DNA of 64,000 nt from Branchiostoma floridae (taxonomy: Eukaryota > Chordata > Leptocardii > Amphioxiformes > Branchiostomatidae), in NCBI RefSeq assembly GCF_000003815.2, contig NC_049986.1, forward strand, positions 21,835,923-21,899,922, written 5' to 3'. The notes beneath the pieces were generated by a model. The model was not told where the DNA came from, ran no database searches, and worked only from the letters and a program-made list of their open reading frames with translations. Each line of letters starts with the position of its first letter. The stretch's first letter is position 1. Positions 11,314 to 21,888 of this stretch are shown here, piece by piece. Made by a program: the position numbers and the translations under genes.

Positions 11314-12547
11314 ACCTGATTACCCTATGAGAAACAGAAAAGAGCCAACTGTCGTACAGCGACATTGGGATGGCGTTTATAAAATAACTGTGCCTTTCGG
11401 CCGACTCTAGCATGTTAGCTGGCAATTTGGTCATTATTCTTGATGCATGTGAAGCCTGGTAGAGCCTCATTTGGAAATGGTAAAATCAGACACCATTCTA
11501 TGGAAAAAGACAGACAAAGAGCAGTGTGTGAATGTGGTGTTTTATTTTATTGACGAAGCTGGATTACGAAAATTGTACATCTAGCAGCCTACTACACACT
11601 AGTAAAGGCAAATACATGTACTATTTAGCAACATATTGATGCATATAGCAACGAGTGGAGACACAGGTGTCACCTCCAAGAGGATGAACTGAACTGAACT
11701 GAACTAGTATACATACATACAGAAAACATGTTCTCTACAACTTATTCTAAACGCTAAAGTATATTTACAGCTATCAGTCTAATACAAAGTGACAATTAGA
11801 CCTAAAGCGGAGAATCACAGACCACAATTCAACAAGGCAGTTATACTCAATTACAAATGTTAATAAAGCAACTTGAAATGTTTTGCAACTGGTCAGACGT
11901 TTGAGACAACGCCCACCTTCTTTCGTCGATGACGTTTTCTCATAAAACTGGTTTGGTAGGTTTACTTCATTATGAAACAAATGTAATATTCACTGATTTG
12001 CATAGGGATAAATCAGACAAGTTATGAAGGAAAAGGACTACAAAGAACATTTAACAACAAAAACAACACATTACGTGCTTTTAGTTTATTGAGAAAATTG
12101 AGATGCGAAAAGTTGTCAGCACAATACGCAGGAAACATCCATAACTGACGAAATAAATGTTTTCATGGTGTATTTACAGTTATTATTGAAGAACTTCAGT
12201 AACTTAAACATAGAAAAAACTAAGCGCTGTGGGAGAAAGCGGATAGGCCACGACGCATTTACATCCAGGACGCTTACCGTCTTTCTGTCACTTGTGTTCA
12301 GACATTCCACAGTCACTTTTACACAACACTAACATATATTAAGGCATAGTGGCCACTATCTGTAACCCGAATCCCATTATTTTAACTCTATAGCCGCTTA
12401 TCGGGGTAATGTCGAACGCACACCTCTATTAAAGGCAGTAAATTGAGAGTCACATCCTATATCAAGTGACATTCGTCCCCAATGACAAAAACAAAACTGT
12501 TTTTATGTTTTCTACTGATCCACAAGATGAAATCTACTACTGTACGA
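11314..12547 (-). other. Spacer and Z5 3' UTR
   Basis: A 3'-UTR relic without fingers sits at 11490-11780, with TTTATT at 11541-11546 and a short GAACT repeat at about 11685-11705. The Z5 poly(A) signal is at 12085-12090. No gene. Confidence 0.5.
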
Positions 12548-13506
12548 CTAGCTTTCTTCAATGTGAGTCCGCATGTGGTAACTCAGATTACTTGACTGAC
12601 GGAAGCACCTGTTACATTTTTCACATCTGTACGGTTTGTCACCGGTGTGAGCCAGCGTAATATGTGCTTTCATGTGACCTGGCTGACTGAACCGTTTGCC
12701 ACACTTCGTACAACTATAAGGTTTCTCACCCGTCTGGAAAACGGTGGGTCTTTTCTGATTGTGAGTCAGCGTATGTGTTTTCATACCAGCTAGCTGACTA
12801 AACCGTTTGCCGCACTCCTTACAATCGTATGGTTTCTCACCCTTGTGGGTTCTAATGTGTATTTTCAGTGTGTCCGGCTTGCTGAACTGCTTGTTGCACT
12901 CATCACACTTGTACGGTTTCTCACCGGTGTCAGTTCTCATATGTGCTTTCAGGGTACCCAGCTGTCTGAACTGCTTGTAGCATGCCTCACACGTGTAAGG
13001 TTTCTCACCAGTGTGAGTCCGCATATGCCTCTTCAGATGAGGCGACTGACTGAAGCTTTCGTTGCAGTATTCACAAAAGTACGGTCGCGCACCTGTGTGA
13101 GTACGCATATGTCTAATCAGACCACCCACCACACTGAACTGCTTACTACATTCCTTACACTGATGTGGTTTTTCGCCAGTGTGAGTTCTCATGTGTCTTC
13201 TCAGCTGAATCGATTTCCTGAAATGTTTGCTGCACTCCTTGCATTGATACAGTTTCTCCCCGCTGTGGATCCGCTGGTGTTCCTTTAGATCGCCTGGTCT
13301 GCTGAACTGCTTGCCACATTTCTCACACAGGTGAGGCTTCTCACCTGTGTGGGTCCACACGTGACTGTGCAGAGCGCCTACTTGACTGAATCTTCTGTCG
13401 CATGTTACACATGCGTAAGGCTTCTCACCGGTGTGTGACCTCATGTGTATTTTGAGAGTACTCGGGCAAGTAAACATCTTGGCACATTCAACACACGTGT
13501 AGCTAC
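12548..13506 (-). CDS. Z5: C2H2 zinc-finger protein, at least 11 fingers, start lost in gap
   Basis: The open frame runs from the edge of the assembly gap to the stop at 12548 and holds eleven fingers (helix residues CSTI, QGAS, RGDE, KIQR, VGGR, QPHR, QGTA, KDTI, QAGT, QGHA, QSNY). By comparison with Z14 only about 25 N-terminal residues are missing. A non-standard linker of about 17 residues (HNQKRPTVFQTGEKPY type) separates fingers 9 and 10. Fingers 1-4 and the last three match Z14; the middle fingers differ and Z5 has one more. ATG at 13477 is inside finger 1 and not the real start. Promoter at 13691-13874. Confidence 0.9.
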
Positions 13507-13606
13507 NNNNNNNNNNNNNNNNNNNNNNNNNNNNNNNNNNNNNNNNNNNNNNNNNNNNNNNNNNNNNNNNNNNNNNNNNNNNNNNNNNNNNNNNNNNNNN
13601 NNNNNN
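13507..13606. other. Assembly gap of exactly 100 N
   Basis: A run of 100 N, the usual placeholder for a gap of unknown size. It hides the Z5 N-terminal codons and the coding-exon acceptor. Confidence 0.99.
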
Positions 13607-13690
13607 TGTCTTACGATTACAGTTACCACATGGCCATTAGTCTAGTCATAGACAAATGTAGAAAAATGAAACCATAGTCAGAGTACTTAC

Positions 13691-13874
13691 CGAGATACGC
13701 TGCACGGTGTTTTCACGGCGACACAGGTCCTCATAGCTGCAGAGATGGAACTGATAGAAGAGAGCGGTAAAGACGGGTTTATATAGTGACTGAGTGGGTG
13801 ATAAAACCGGTTTGGCAGGTTTTACTTCATCAGGAAACAAAGAAAAGCATTACGCTACATGTTTTGATTTGCAT
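13691..13874 (-). promoter_or_regulatory. Z5 exon 1 and octamer/TATA promoter
   Basis: Donor boundary 13690/13691 (GTAAGTAC), TATA box 13778-13785, octamer ATTTGCAT at 13867-13874. The upstream block continues to about 14060, with a YY1-like AAAATGGCGGG near 14003 and AGGTCAAAG near 14046. Confidence 0.8.
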
Positions 13875-14979
13875 AAGGGAAATCAGACAACATTAGACAC
13901 AAGGCCTTACCAGTGTGGGGATATAGTTGTTAGATCAATGAAGCGTTGAATCGGCCTCAAACTCGTCTTAGATGAAGATAACTGAGCTGACTGTCGCTGT
14001 CAAAAATGGCGGGTATGCTGAATCAGGAGCACTTCCGATGGTAAAAGGTCAAAGTTTATATACCCGAGTACCCTATCAGAAACAAATAATTGCCGACTGT
14101 AGCATAGCGACATAGGGATGTCGTCAACTGTGCTTTTTGGCCGAATCTCGCATATCATTTGCCAATTTGTTGTGTGTGATAAAACCACTTGTAATACTTT
14201 TTCGCTCACCCTCGTGCTTGATTGCAAAACAGAAGAAAGGAACATATTACATGCTATGAAGAATTTGCTTAGAGGGAAATCAGACATCCTTTGCAAAAGG
14301 AGAATAACTTCGCCAATTACCATAGTGTATAAGGAAGACAAGAAAATCTCATTACATGTAACTGTTTATTGATGAAAGTGAGATGCGGGAAGATCTCATG
14401 TATGTTACAGTACACTAGCAAGACACACAAAACGTTGAGATATGTTGATGCATTTGTATCTAGCATGTTTGCTACAAATCCTTCTATGCGCTAATGAATC
14501 TACAGTCACCGTGATTACTATACTAACAGCAATGTATTCAGAAACCTGCTGAAACGATCTAAGATGTTTGCAATGCCTAACGTTACAAATCCTATTCTTT
14601 AAACGTTACGACTATCTGTTTCACATTCAATTATACATTCCCTATATTGCAAATTGAATAGAATTTAGAAAGTGCGCCTTGTTACATAATACAGCCTTAT
14701 GATACTTTTGTAGCGAAGTGCCAACAGGTGACAGTGGTGGCACATACTAATGAGAGAAATATAGTAAATAGCATATCTATGCCAGTGGTCATATGAGTAC
14801 TACACTTTAATATTACTGAGCACTGTACAAAAAATAATGAACATACTGAGAGCAGCTCTAAATGAAAGTGGCACAAACCGGCATATCCCCATCCAGTCCC
14901 ACTTCAATACAGCCTTTCACAGATTAGAAGTATTTCTCATCACTTAGCAACAGGCTTCTGCTATACTTACACTTTTTTC
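13875..14979 (-). other. Z5 upstream block and Z6 3' UTR
   Basis: Z6 poly(A) signal candidate at 14365-14370. No coding sequence recognised. 14120-14960 closely matches 39,790-41,040 (3' UTR of Z11), showing Z6 and Z11 share a recent unit. Confidence 0.55.
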
Positions 14980-15798
14980 TTAACCAGTGTGAGTCCGCAT
15001 ATGGCTCTTAAGCTGTGATAGCCGAGTAAAATGCTCGCTATACACCTCACATCTGTACGGTTTCTCACCCGTGTGAGTCCGAATGTGTCTCTTCAGACTA
15101 CCGAGCTCACAGAACTGCTTGCAGCATGCCTCACACGTGTACGGTTTCTCACCTGTATGAGTCCGAATGTGCTTCTTCAAGTGTGACAGCGTAGTGAACT
15201 GTTTGCTGCATTCCTCACACCTGTACGGGGTTTCCCCTGTGTGAGTTCGCATGTGCCTCTTTAGATCTGACAGCACGGTGAACTGCTTTCCGCACTCCTC
15301 GCATCTGTAGGGTTTCTCACCTGTGTGAGTCCTAATGTGTCTCTTCAGATGAGTTAACTGACTGAAGCCTCTATTGCAATGCTCACACTTGTACGGTTTT
15401 TCCCCTGTGTGAGTCCGCATGTGAGCCTTCAGATGAGTTGACTGTCCGAAGCTTTTGTTGCAATGTTCACACTTGTAAAGCTTTTTACCAGTGTGAGTTT
15501 GCGCATGTACCTTTAGATTACTCAACCTACTGAACTGTCTGCTGCATTCCTCACATCGGTGCGGTTTCTCACCTGTGTGAGTCTTCATGTGGCACTTCAG
15601 ATGCCCTAGATAACTAAACCGTTTTCCACATTCACCACACTGATATGGGCGCTCACCAGTGTGGGTTCGCAGGTGTCGATTGAGCTCAGATTTGAAAGGA
15701 AAGCTCTTGTCGCAATAGCTGCACCTATGGGTACGGGAAGAATCCTGTCCATCCTCTTCCTCCCCTTGTTTTAGATGAGATCTGACTGTAGTTGCCAT
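14980..15798 (-). CDS. Z6: C2H2 zinc-finger protein, 9 fingers, last one defective
   Basis: 272 residues: [16 protein letters not shown] module and nine fingers. Helix residues: FSER, YGHC, RSNV, QTHA, QTHR, VSDR, TSHK, EGSR, RSQS. Finger 9 reads CEVY, so the second zinc-binding Cys is Tyr and it cannot fold normally. Translation stops immediately after its HTG linker (GGT TAA) where relatives have GGTGAG; the sequence beyond (CKYSRSL-like) is a decayed extra finger. ATG at 15798, acceptor TTCTTGCAG at about 15818. Promoter at 16616-16792. Confidence 0.9.
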   Translation of the reverse strand: MATTVRSHLKQGEEEDGQDSSRTHRCSYCDKSFPFKSELNRHLRTHTGERPYQCGECGKRFSYLGHLKCHMKTHTGEKPHRCEECSRQFSRLSNLKVHAQTHTGKKLYKCEHCNKSFGQSTHLKAHMRTHTGEKPYKCEHCNRGFSQLTHLKRHIRTHTGEKPYRCEECGKQFTVLSDLKRHMRTHTGETPYRCEECSKQFTTLSHLKKHIRTHTGEKPYTCEACCKQFCELGSLKRHIRTHTGEKPYRCEVYSEHFTRLSQLKSHMRTHTG

Positions 15799-16615
15799 TT
15801 TGGTCAAACTCAAGATCCTGCAAGAACAAAGAGAACAATATAGGAGATCACCAAGTTGTCGACTGAAAAATATACATGAACACGTTATTACACATAAACT
15901 ATCAATTATATATTATTTGACTTCTGATTTTTAGAATAAACAAGCAAACATATTTACACTTACAGAATAACTAGTCGGAGTTTTCTGTGTAGCAGTAAAA
16001 CAGGTTTAGTTGGTTGTGTTTGATTACAGAAGAAAGGAGAGTACGTATCAAACACCCTGATTTGCATAGAGAGAAATCAGACAAAATCTCCGAGGGAGTC
16101 ATGACAATGTAACTCTTGAGTCGAAATGTAAACGTAAATAAATGTTTTTTGCCAGCATTAGGCAAAGGCTGTACAACTACAATAGACAGGATAGGACGAG
16201 AAAGAAGTGGTTCTGCCAAACAAAGATAACAAATTTAACTGTTAGCCATATCTAGATCTTTTGTTATCCAGGATAAAGGAAGGAAGTGCTCCCACTGTGA
16301 CCTGTACATCAGTTTTAAAAGTGGATTGAACCCAATGAATGTAAAACACACAGAAGAAATCCTGGTGGTAAGCTTGGAATGATGGTGAAGAGATATTAGC
16401 GTAATAGCATCGATTAGAAAATACTTAATTGTATACTGGATTTCATAGGAACATTGTCAAAGCATGAAAAACCTCCCATGCATAACAGTAAGAAGGTTGC
16501 ATAATCAAATGAGGTTTCAATCAGACTTACATAACTGTGCAAGCCAGCCCGGACACTGGTGCTTGTCTCCGTTATAGGATTACACAGGAAACCAAAACCA
16601 TGGTCAGTCACTTAC
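15799..16615 (-). other. Z6 intron 1
   Basis: Intron from the acceptor at about 15818 to donor 16615/16616. It contains an octamer-like TGATTTGCAT near 16060, also seen in the introns of Z2, Z3 and Z12. No gene. Confidence 0.6.
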
Positions 16616-16792
16616 CGAGATACGCTAATGCTTCGACACAGATCCTCGCGGCTTCAGAGTCGGTACTCACAGATCGAGTGGTCAGTGACACATTTATACA
16701 GTGACTGGATGGCGGGTAAAACCGGTTCGGCAGGTTGTGCTTGACAACGAAACAAAGGGAAGTACCCTGATGTTACATATGCTGATTTGCAT
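16616..16792 (-). promoter_or_regulatory. Z6 exon 1 and octamer/TATA promoter
   Basis: TATA variant at 16693-16700 (TGTATAAA on minus), octamer at 16785-16792. The whole stretch to about 16990 is almost identical to 44,340-44,770 upstream of Z11, including the variant TATA. Confidence 0.8.
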
Positions 16793-18181
16793 AACGGGGG
16801 ACCAGACAACATCAGACAAAGGTCTTAGCAGTTTGGGGGGGGGGGGGAGTTGTTGAGCTAATAAAGCCTTCAATACTATTCAAAAACGTCTCAGATGAAG
16901 AGGAATGATCAAGTCCGTCCCGTTGAAACTGACGGGTAAGCTAATTCAAGGGTCAGTATTTCCGGTGGTGAGAAGTCAAAGTTTTTATACTTGATTACCC
17001 TCATTGAAGCTAAAAGTTGACGACTATAGCATAGCGACAAAAGCGACTTTGTCACTTTGGGGCTAGCTTCTGTATTTTCTGTCTATTTCGACGATTTCTG
17101 CCATTTTTGCCAGTGATATGTGGAGCCTGGTAGAAGCTAGTTTGTTACATGTGCATTGAGGCAATTCAGACAAAATCAATTTAATCAGACCCTCCATAAA
17201 AAAAAGTTACTTGATCAAGCAACTGGAGATTTACTATCGCAAACAGACGTTTCAGACAACATTAGCGGTTCGGTAGGTTTTAATTCATTACGAAACAAAT
17301 GTTACAGGCGAAATGGTTTGCATTGGGAGTGTAGCTAAACAAAGACAACAAATAATGTTCAATAAGAAAGACAACAAAACATTACGTGGCTTAGTTTATT
17401 GAGTAAAATTAGATGCACGAAAACTCTATAAGCTTAAAGCACCCATCCATTTTATGGAGGTAAACAATAGATAGGAACATCTAAAACTATATAGCATGTT
17501 TTGAGAGGTCATTCCAAACGCTAAGGTGTGTGTATTTACAGTGATGTGTATTTACAGGAATAAGTGAATTACGAAGTAATAATAACAACTTCAGTATCTA
17601 ACACAGAGAAAGTGCAGAGGTGGAAAACTATAGACCATGGTGCCTCTAACACGTTAGCAACCCAAAAATGAACAGTTACGGAATCTGATTTAGATACAGA
17701 ATCTCTAGCATGTCAATTAAGTGCTGTTATCGAAATAGGAAATCTGTGAAGGATATGCAGAAGCATACTTGAATTATTATGCACATTTTGCATCACCTGT
17801 ACCACATCAAGAGGACTTGATAACTGCTACACGTCTTTCACATGTATGTTTTCACCGGTTAGAGATAGATGAATTAACAATCTAAACATGCAGTTTTAAC
17901 TGTCACAACAATTACTGCCATTGTCACTTCTTCATAAACAACTTCGATTTATAATAAGAATAACTATTTATAATTTGGTTATTTTGACGATTTAATAAAT
18001 TGACGTTTCCTCCATAACGTTGAAACTCTTTTCTGAATCGTACAGTAGAGTCATGTTTAGAGTATATTACTCAATCAAAACAAATGTCACACTGGCAAAA
18101 GAATGACACATTCCAATAAAACATAATTGGCTTTTAGAATGAACTTTTGTTTTGTGAATAGTAAGTCACATGATTCAATCC
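16793..18181 (-). other. Z6 upstream block and Z7 3' UTR
   Basis: A run of 12 G near 16840 and the conserved upstream block to about 17010. Z7 poly(A) signal at 17395-17400. The 3' UTR is longer than usual (about 780 bp). No gene recognised. Confidence 0.5.
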
Positions 18182-19006
18182 TCACACAGGCACCGATGAA
18201 CTTCCACCAATGTGAGTCTTCATGTGTCTCTTTAGACTACTGCGCTCACTGAACTTCTTGTAGCACACCTCACACTCGTGCGGTTTCTCCCCAGTGTGGG
18301 TTCGCATGTGCTTCTTCAGATAACTCGAATTACTAGACTGCTTGCTGCATGTCTTGCACTTATACGGCCTCTCACCAGTGTGAGCCCGAATGTGCCTCTT
18401 TAAATTTGACAACGTAGTGAACTGCTTGCTGCACTTCTCACATCTGTACGGAAGTTCCCCCTTGTGAGTCCGCATGTGAACCTTAAGGTTTGTTGACTGG
18501 CTGAAGCATTTGTTGCAATGTGCACACTTGTACGGTTTTTCACCTGTGTGAGTTCTCATGTGTACCTTTAGATCGCACAGCCTACTGACCTGTCTGCCGC
18601 ACTCCTGACATTGGTACGGTTTTTTACCCGTGTGAAGTCGCATGTGCCTCTTCACATAGCTCAACCTACTAAACTGCTTGCTACACTCCTGGCATCGGTA
18701 CGGTTTTTCACTGGTGTGAGTTGTCATGTGGTCCTTCAGAATAGATAGCCGACTAAACCGTTCCCCACATTCATCACACTGGTATGGTCTCTCATCTGTG
18801 TGAGTAACCATGTGTTTCCTTAGATCGCCCAGCTGACTGCACCGTTTCCCGCATTCCCCACAAATGTATGGTCTCTCACCAGTGTGAGTAAGCAGGTGTC
18901 GATCGAGGTTACTTTTGAAGGGAAACTCCTTGTCGCAATGGCTGCACCTGTGGGTACGGCGAGAATACTGCCATTGTGTCAGATGAGGTCCAGCTCCAGT
19001 CGCCAT
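18182..19006 (-). CDS. Z7: C2H2 zinc-finger protein, 9 fingers, internal start
   Basis: The likely product starts at the internal ATG 19006 ([19 protein letters not shown]), 274 residues, nine fingers. Helix residues: FSNR, QGDK, RSID, RSYR, RCDV, QTNV, TSNR, NSYK, ESSR. Fingers 2, 5 and 8 have Cys, Val or Ser where the core Phe is expected, so some folds may be weak. Tail THIGGSSSVPV is intact. The same frame is open upstream to 19117 and beyond, with three further fingers in line (see next feature), but their own ATG is out of frame. Closest relative is Z8. Confidence 0.85.
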   Translation of the reverse strand: MATGAGPHLTQWQYSRRTHRCSHCDKEFPFKSNLDRHLLTHTGERPYICGECGKRCSQLGDLRKHMVTHTDERPYQCDECGERFSRLSILKDHMTTHTSEKPYRCQECSKQFSRLSYVKRHMRLHTGKKPYQCQECGRQVSRLCDLKVHMRTHTGEKPYKCAHCNKCFSQSTNLKVHMRTHKGELPYRCEKCSKQFTTLSNLKRHIRAHTGERPYKCKTCSKQSSNSSYLKKHMRTHTGEKPHECEVCYKKFSERSSLKRHMKTHIGGSSSVPV

Positions 19007-19304
19007 GTTGGATTCCCCTGTGTGAGTCCGCACGTGTCTCTTCAGATAACTTGCCTGACTGAAACCTTTGTTGCAATGTTCACACGTGTGCGGCTTTTCA
19101 CCAGTGTGAAGTCGCATATGTGCCTTCAGATTTCCTAGATGATTAAATCGTTTCCCGCATTCATCACACTGGTATGGGATCTCACCGGTGTGTTTACGTA
19201 GGTGTTGATTGAGCCTACTTTTGAAGGGAAACTTCTTGTCGCAATAAGTGCACTTGTGGGTACGGGGAGAATACTGTCCATCCTCTCCTTGCTGCAGTCG
19301 CCAT
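19007..19304 (-). pseudogene. Frameshifted first module of Z7
   Basis: ATG at 19304 opens MATAAR, but a deletion of about 23 bp in the module puts this ATG out of frame with the fingers that follow ([29 protein letters not shown]). In Z8 the equivalent segment is in frame and joined to the second module, so Z7 is the broken version of the same two-module gene. Confidence 0.75.
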
Positions 19305-19417
19305 GTTGGTCAAACTCCAGATTCTGCAAGAGTGATGAGAACTTATTACAGGATGGGTCAAGTTTGACAATTCTAGCATGTTATTTGTCTAAAAAAATAT
19401 ACATGAGCTTGTCATAA

Positions 19418-19492
19418 TACACACACACACACACACACAAATTGAAGGGAATATATATTTATATATATATATATATATATATAATTTTTAAT
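19418..19492. repeat. (AC)n and (AT)n microsatellite
   Basis: About 11 AC units followed by about 15 AT units. The same composite microsatellite occurs at 41,850-41,937 in the Z11 intron. Confidence 0.95.
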
Positions 19493-19915
19493 GATATATT
19501 GCTTCTATATTTTTATGATCACAATACAAATGCCGAAGCAAACATACTTACACAATAACTGCTAGTAACTAGTTGAAAGTATTCTAAGCGGAAGAACATG
19601 TTTAGAAGCCTGTACATGTATTTTGATTGCAGAACAAAAAGGAGTGCTGATTAGACATTGTGTCATTTGCAGAGATTAGACAAATCTGTGAGGAACAGAG
19701 TAATTTCTTAATGTCTTAACGTCTGACCGTTTCCAAAACCATATCCAGTTGCTTGAGTAACTACTTTTTGGTGTATCTTATTACCTGGATGTCTAACCTA
19801 CATCGAGGTAATATCTTAAAAGTCGGAATATGAACTTAAATAATGCTGTTTTCGACCGTACCATAAGATAAAGGGTTTAAATGGTTTTATCTTATTACCG
19901 AACAGTAATAGAAAT

Positions 19916-20660
19916 ACGTTTGTGAAGGTTAGACATCCAGGAATCGTTAAACTTGAAGACGAATAAATCTTTACTTCTGCCGTTCTGGATACTTTATTTT
20001 AATACAGACGTTTCGGAAGGCGTCCGCCTTCCTTCCTCAGTGAAAAGAAAATGAAGACAAACAATTTCTTGGAACAAAGAATAATACTTATGTTCTAAAT
20101 AAACAAAAAAGGTAACGGCTAAGGTGTTCTAAAATAAACAACTGAACATCATCTGAACTTTCACAACGATCATTCATTCTCCTTAGATACTACAGACATC
20201 TTAGACAGAGAATCTCGCTGGTTTGAGAGGGGGGTAAGGGAGGCAATTTATGAGCGGATTCATCGTCCTTCGCTTAACCGTAGGGGTGGGTTGAGAACTG
20301 AGCTTTCTTGTGCTTGGGATAGTTTATTGAAGTGATTGATGGTTTTTTGTATGTTTTAATATCTTATTCCTTGTTAGTTCATTTTACTTTGCTTGAATTA
20401 TTCTAGAACCTTGTCAGTTACCTTTTTGTTTGTTTAGAACATTGTTAGAACACCTCAATAGTTACCTGCGTTGTTTATTTTAGAACACCTTAGCCGTTAC
20501 CTTTTTTGTTTATTTAGAACATAAGTATTATTCTTTGTTCCAAGAAATTGTTTGTCTTCATTTTCTTTTCACTGAGGAAGGAAGGCGGACGCCTTCCGAA
20601 ACGTCTGTATTAAAATAAAGTATCCAGAACGGCAGAAGTAAAGATTTATTCGTCTTCAAG
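19916..20660 (+). mobile_element. Penelope-like element remnant with 192-bp inverted arms
   Basis: Flanked by 10-bp repeats TAATAGAAAT (19906-19915, 20661-20670). Two arms, 19951-20142 and 20470-20661, are exact reverse complements over 192 bp. Between them, plus-strand 20165-20345 encodes NDHSFSLDTTDILDRESRW and then FERGVREAIYERIHR, PSLNRRGGLRTELS and a stop, which I recognise as the C-terminal end of the GIY-YIG endonuclease of Penelope-like elements. The rest of the ORF (RT) is absent. Each arm carries CTGAGGA, a 7-bp hairpin and GAAAC (right arm 20572-20605), resembling the hammerhead ribozymes known in these elements. A short non-autonomous remnant inside the Z7 intron; absent from Z8. 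Confidence 0.85.
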
Positions 20661-21142
20661 TAATAGAAATAGTAACTTTCACGGACAGGTCAGACAACAT
20701 CTAAGACAATACTAAGGCATTAAACTGTAAGAGCACATGGAAAAGTAAATCTGCTATTGCGGGCTAATATTAATTAATGCTACTTGTGGGCATTCGGCAA
20801 AACCTTTGCTGGCTATATTGCAGCATTTCCTATGCATATTCTTAACAATGGGATCATGGGAGAAAGAGGCTGTCAAAAATCACCTACCTGACTTTTAGAA
20901 CATTTGCCCTGCTAGACAAGGGACAAAACGACTGTTTGTTTATATGTATAAGCGGGCTACTTTTTAGTCCGTTAACTTATTTGATGCCTCGTGCGGCAGA
21001 TAAGACTGCCTGATTTTTACCTGGCTGATTAGTTCACATTAGCGGCGCCCCACTCCTCCCGATTACTGTACTGCCCCCTCCGCCATACTCCGCCACACAA
21101 ATATTTTACCCTCCGGGCTTGTTCCTGGTGGTTGCTTATTCA

Positions 21143-21676
21143 AGCATTAATATTTATAAAGAAGAAGAATATCTGATGGTGAAAAACATACAGCACAGAG
21201 TAGCTGTCACTAAACTCCGGATTAGTTGCCACAAGTTACATATCGAAACTGGAAGGCACAACCGCACCCCCCTGAAGCATAGAGTCTGCCAATTTTGTAA
21301 TCTACAACATGTAGAAGGCGAACAGCATTTTATTTTACACTGTAAATTGTACCATAATGAACGGATTGTGCTTTATGAATATATCAGAAAAGAGTTCCCA
21401 TATTTTGAACATCTTAATGCAACGGATAAATTTCTATTTTTGATGCGCCTAGACAAACCCTGTATATCAAACATTATATGTTCTTATATCTACACCTGTA
21501 CAAAGAAGCAAGAAGATGTCGACCATCCTGTTAGCTTAGTACCTTCAACTAGTTCAATTGTATCCTGTTATTTTTTTCATATGTTTGTTATTCTGTTATC
21601 AGTCATGTCTGTTATCAGTGACCTGTACCTAGCCCGTCGAGGCATGAATGTACAATAAAGGTCTTTCATTCATTCA
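21143..21676 (+). mobile_element. LINE 3' fragment with (CATT)n tail
   Basis: ORF 21143-21655 resembles the C-terminus of CR1/L2-like RT proteins: KLRISCHKLHIETGRHNRTP followed by a C-x2-C...H...C cluster (CQFCNLQHVEGEQHFILHC). The 3' end has AATAAAG and a CATT repeat. It interrupts host sequence that is continuous at 27,590-27,610. RT catalytic part absent. Confidence 0.8.
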
Positions 21677-21783
21677 TTAAAGGTCTTACCAAGGCCACTC
21701 CGTGTCTCCGATCTGTGTGTAGGTGCGGATAATTGTATCTCTTGGTGCCAATAAAACTAATATAAATACTAGTCAGTACTTAC

Positions 21784-21888
21784 CAAGGTACGCTGATGCT
21801 CCAGACTACTGCGCGGTGTTTTCACGTCGACACAGATCCTCACGGCTTCAGGGTCAGAACCGGTTCGGCAGGTTGTGGTTGACGGTAG
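21784..21888 (-). promoter_or_regulatory. Z7 exon 1 copy lacking TATA
   Basis: Donor and exon-1 sequence (ACACAGATCCTCACGGCTTCAG) are present. The TATA box and proximal spacer found in other units are deleted: exon 1 joins directly to the CCGGTTCGGCAGGTTGTGG flank. No octamer follows. The same deletion is seen at 27.7 and 43.1 kb. Confidence 0.65.

Larger units (their letters stand above)
19305..21783 (-). other. Z7 intron 1, enlarged by insertions
   Basis: Acceptor after the ATG region (CTTGCAG at about 19325) to donor GTAAGTAC at 21783/21784. It contains an (AC)n/(AT)n microsatellite at 19,418-19,490, the Penelope-like element and a LINE fragment (both listed). Without them it matches the Z8 intron. 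Confidence 0.65.

Noticed and set aside
11314-11470. First 50 codons of the RTE-like RT frame
   Set aside because: Lie beyond the target-site duplication, hence host sequence.
19916-20660. MITE interpretation of the 192-bp inverted repeat
   Set aside because: The internal GIY-YIG coding tail and the 3' UTR layout identify a Penelope-like element instead.
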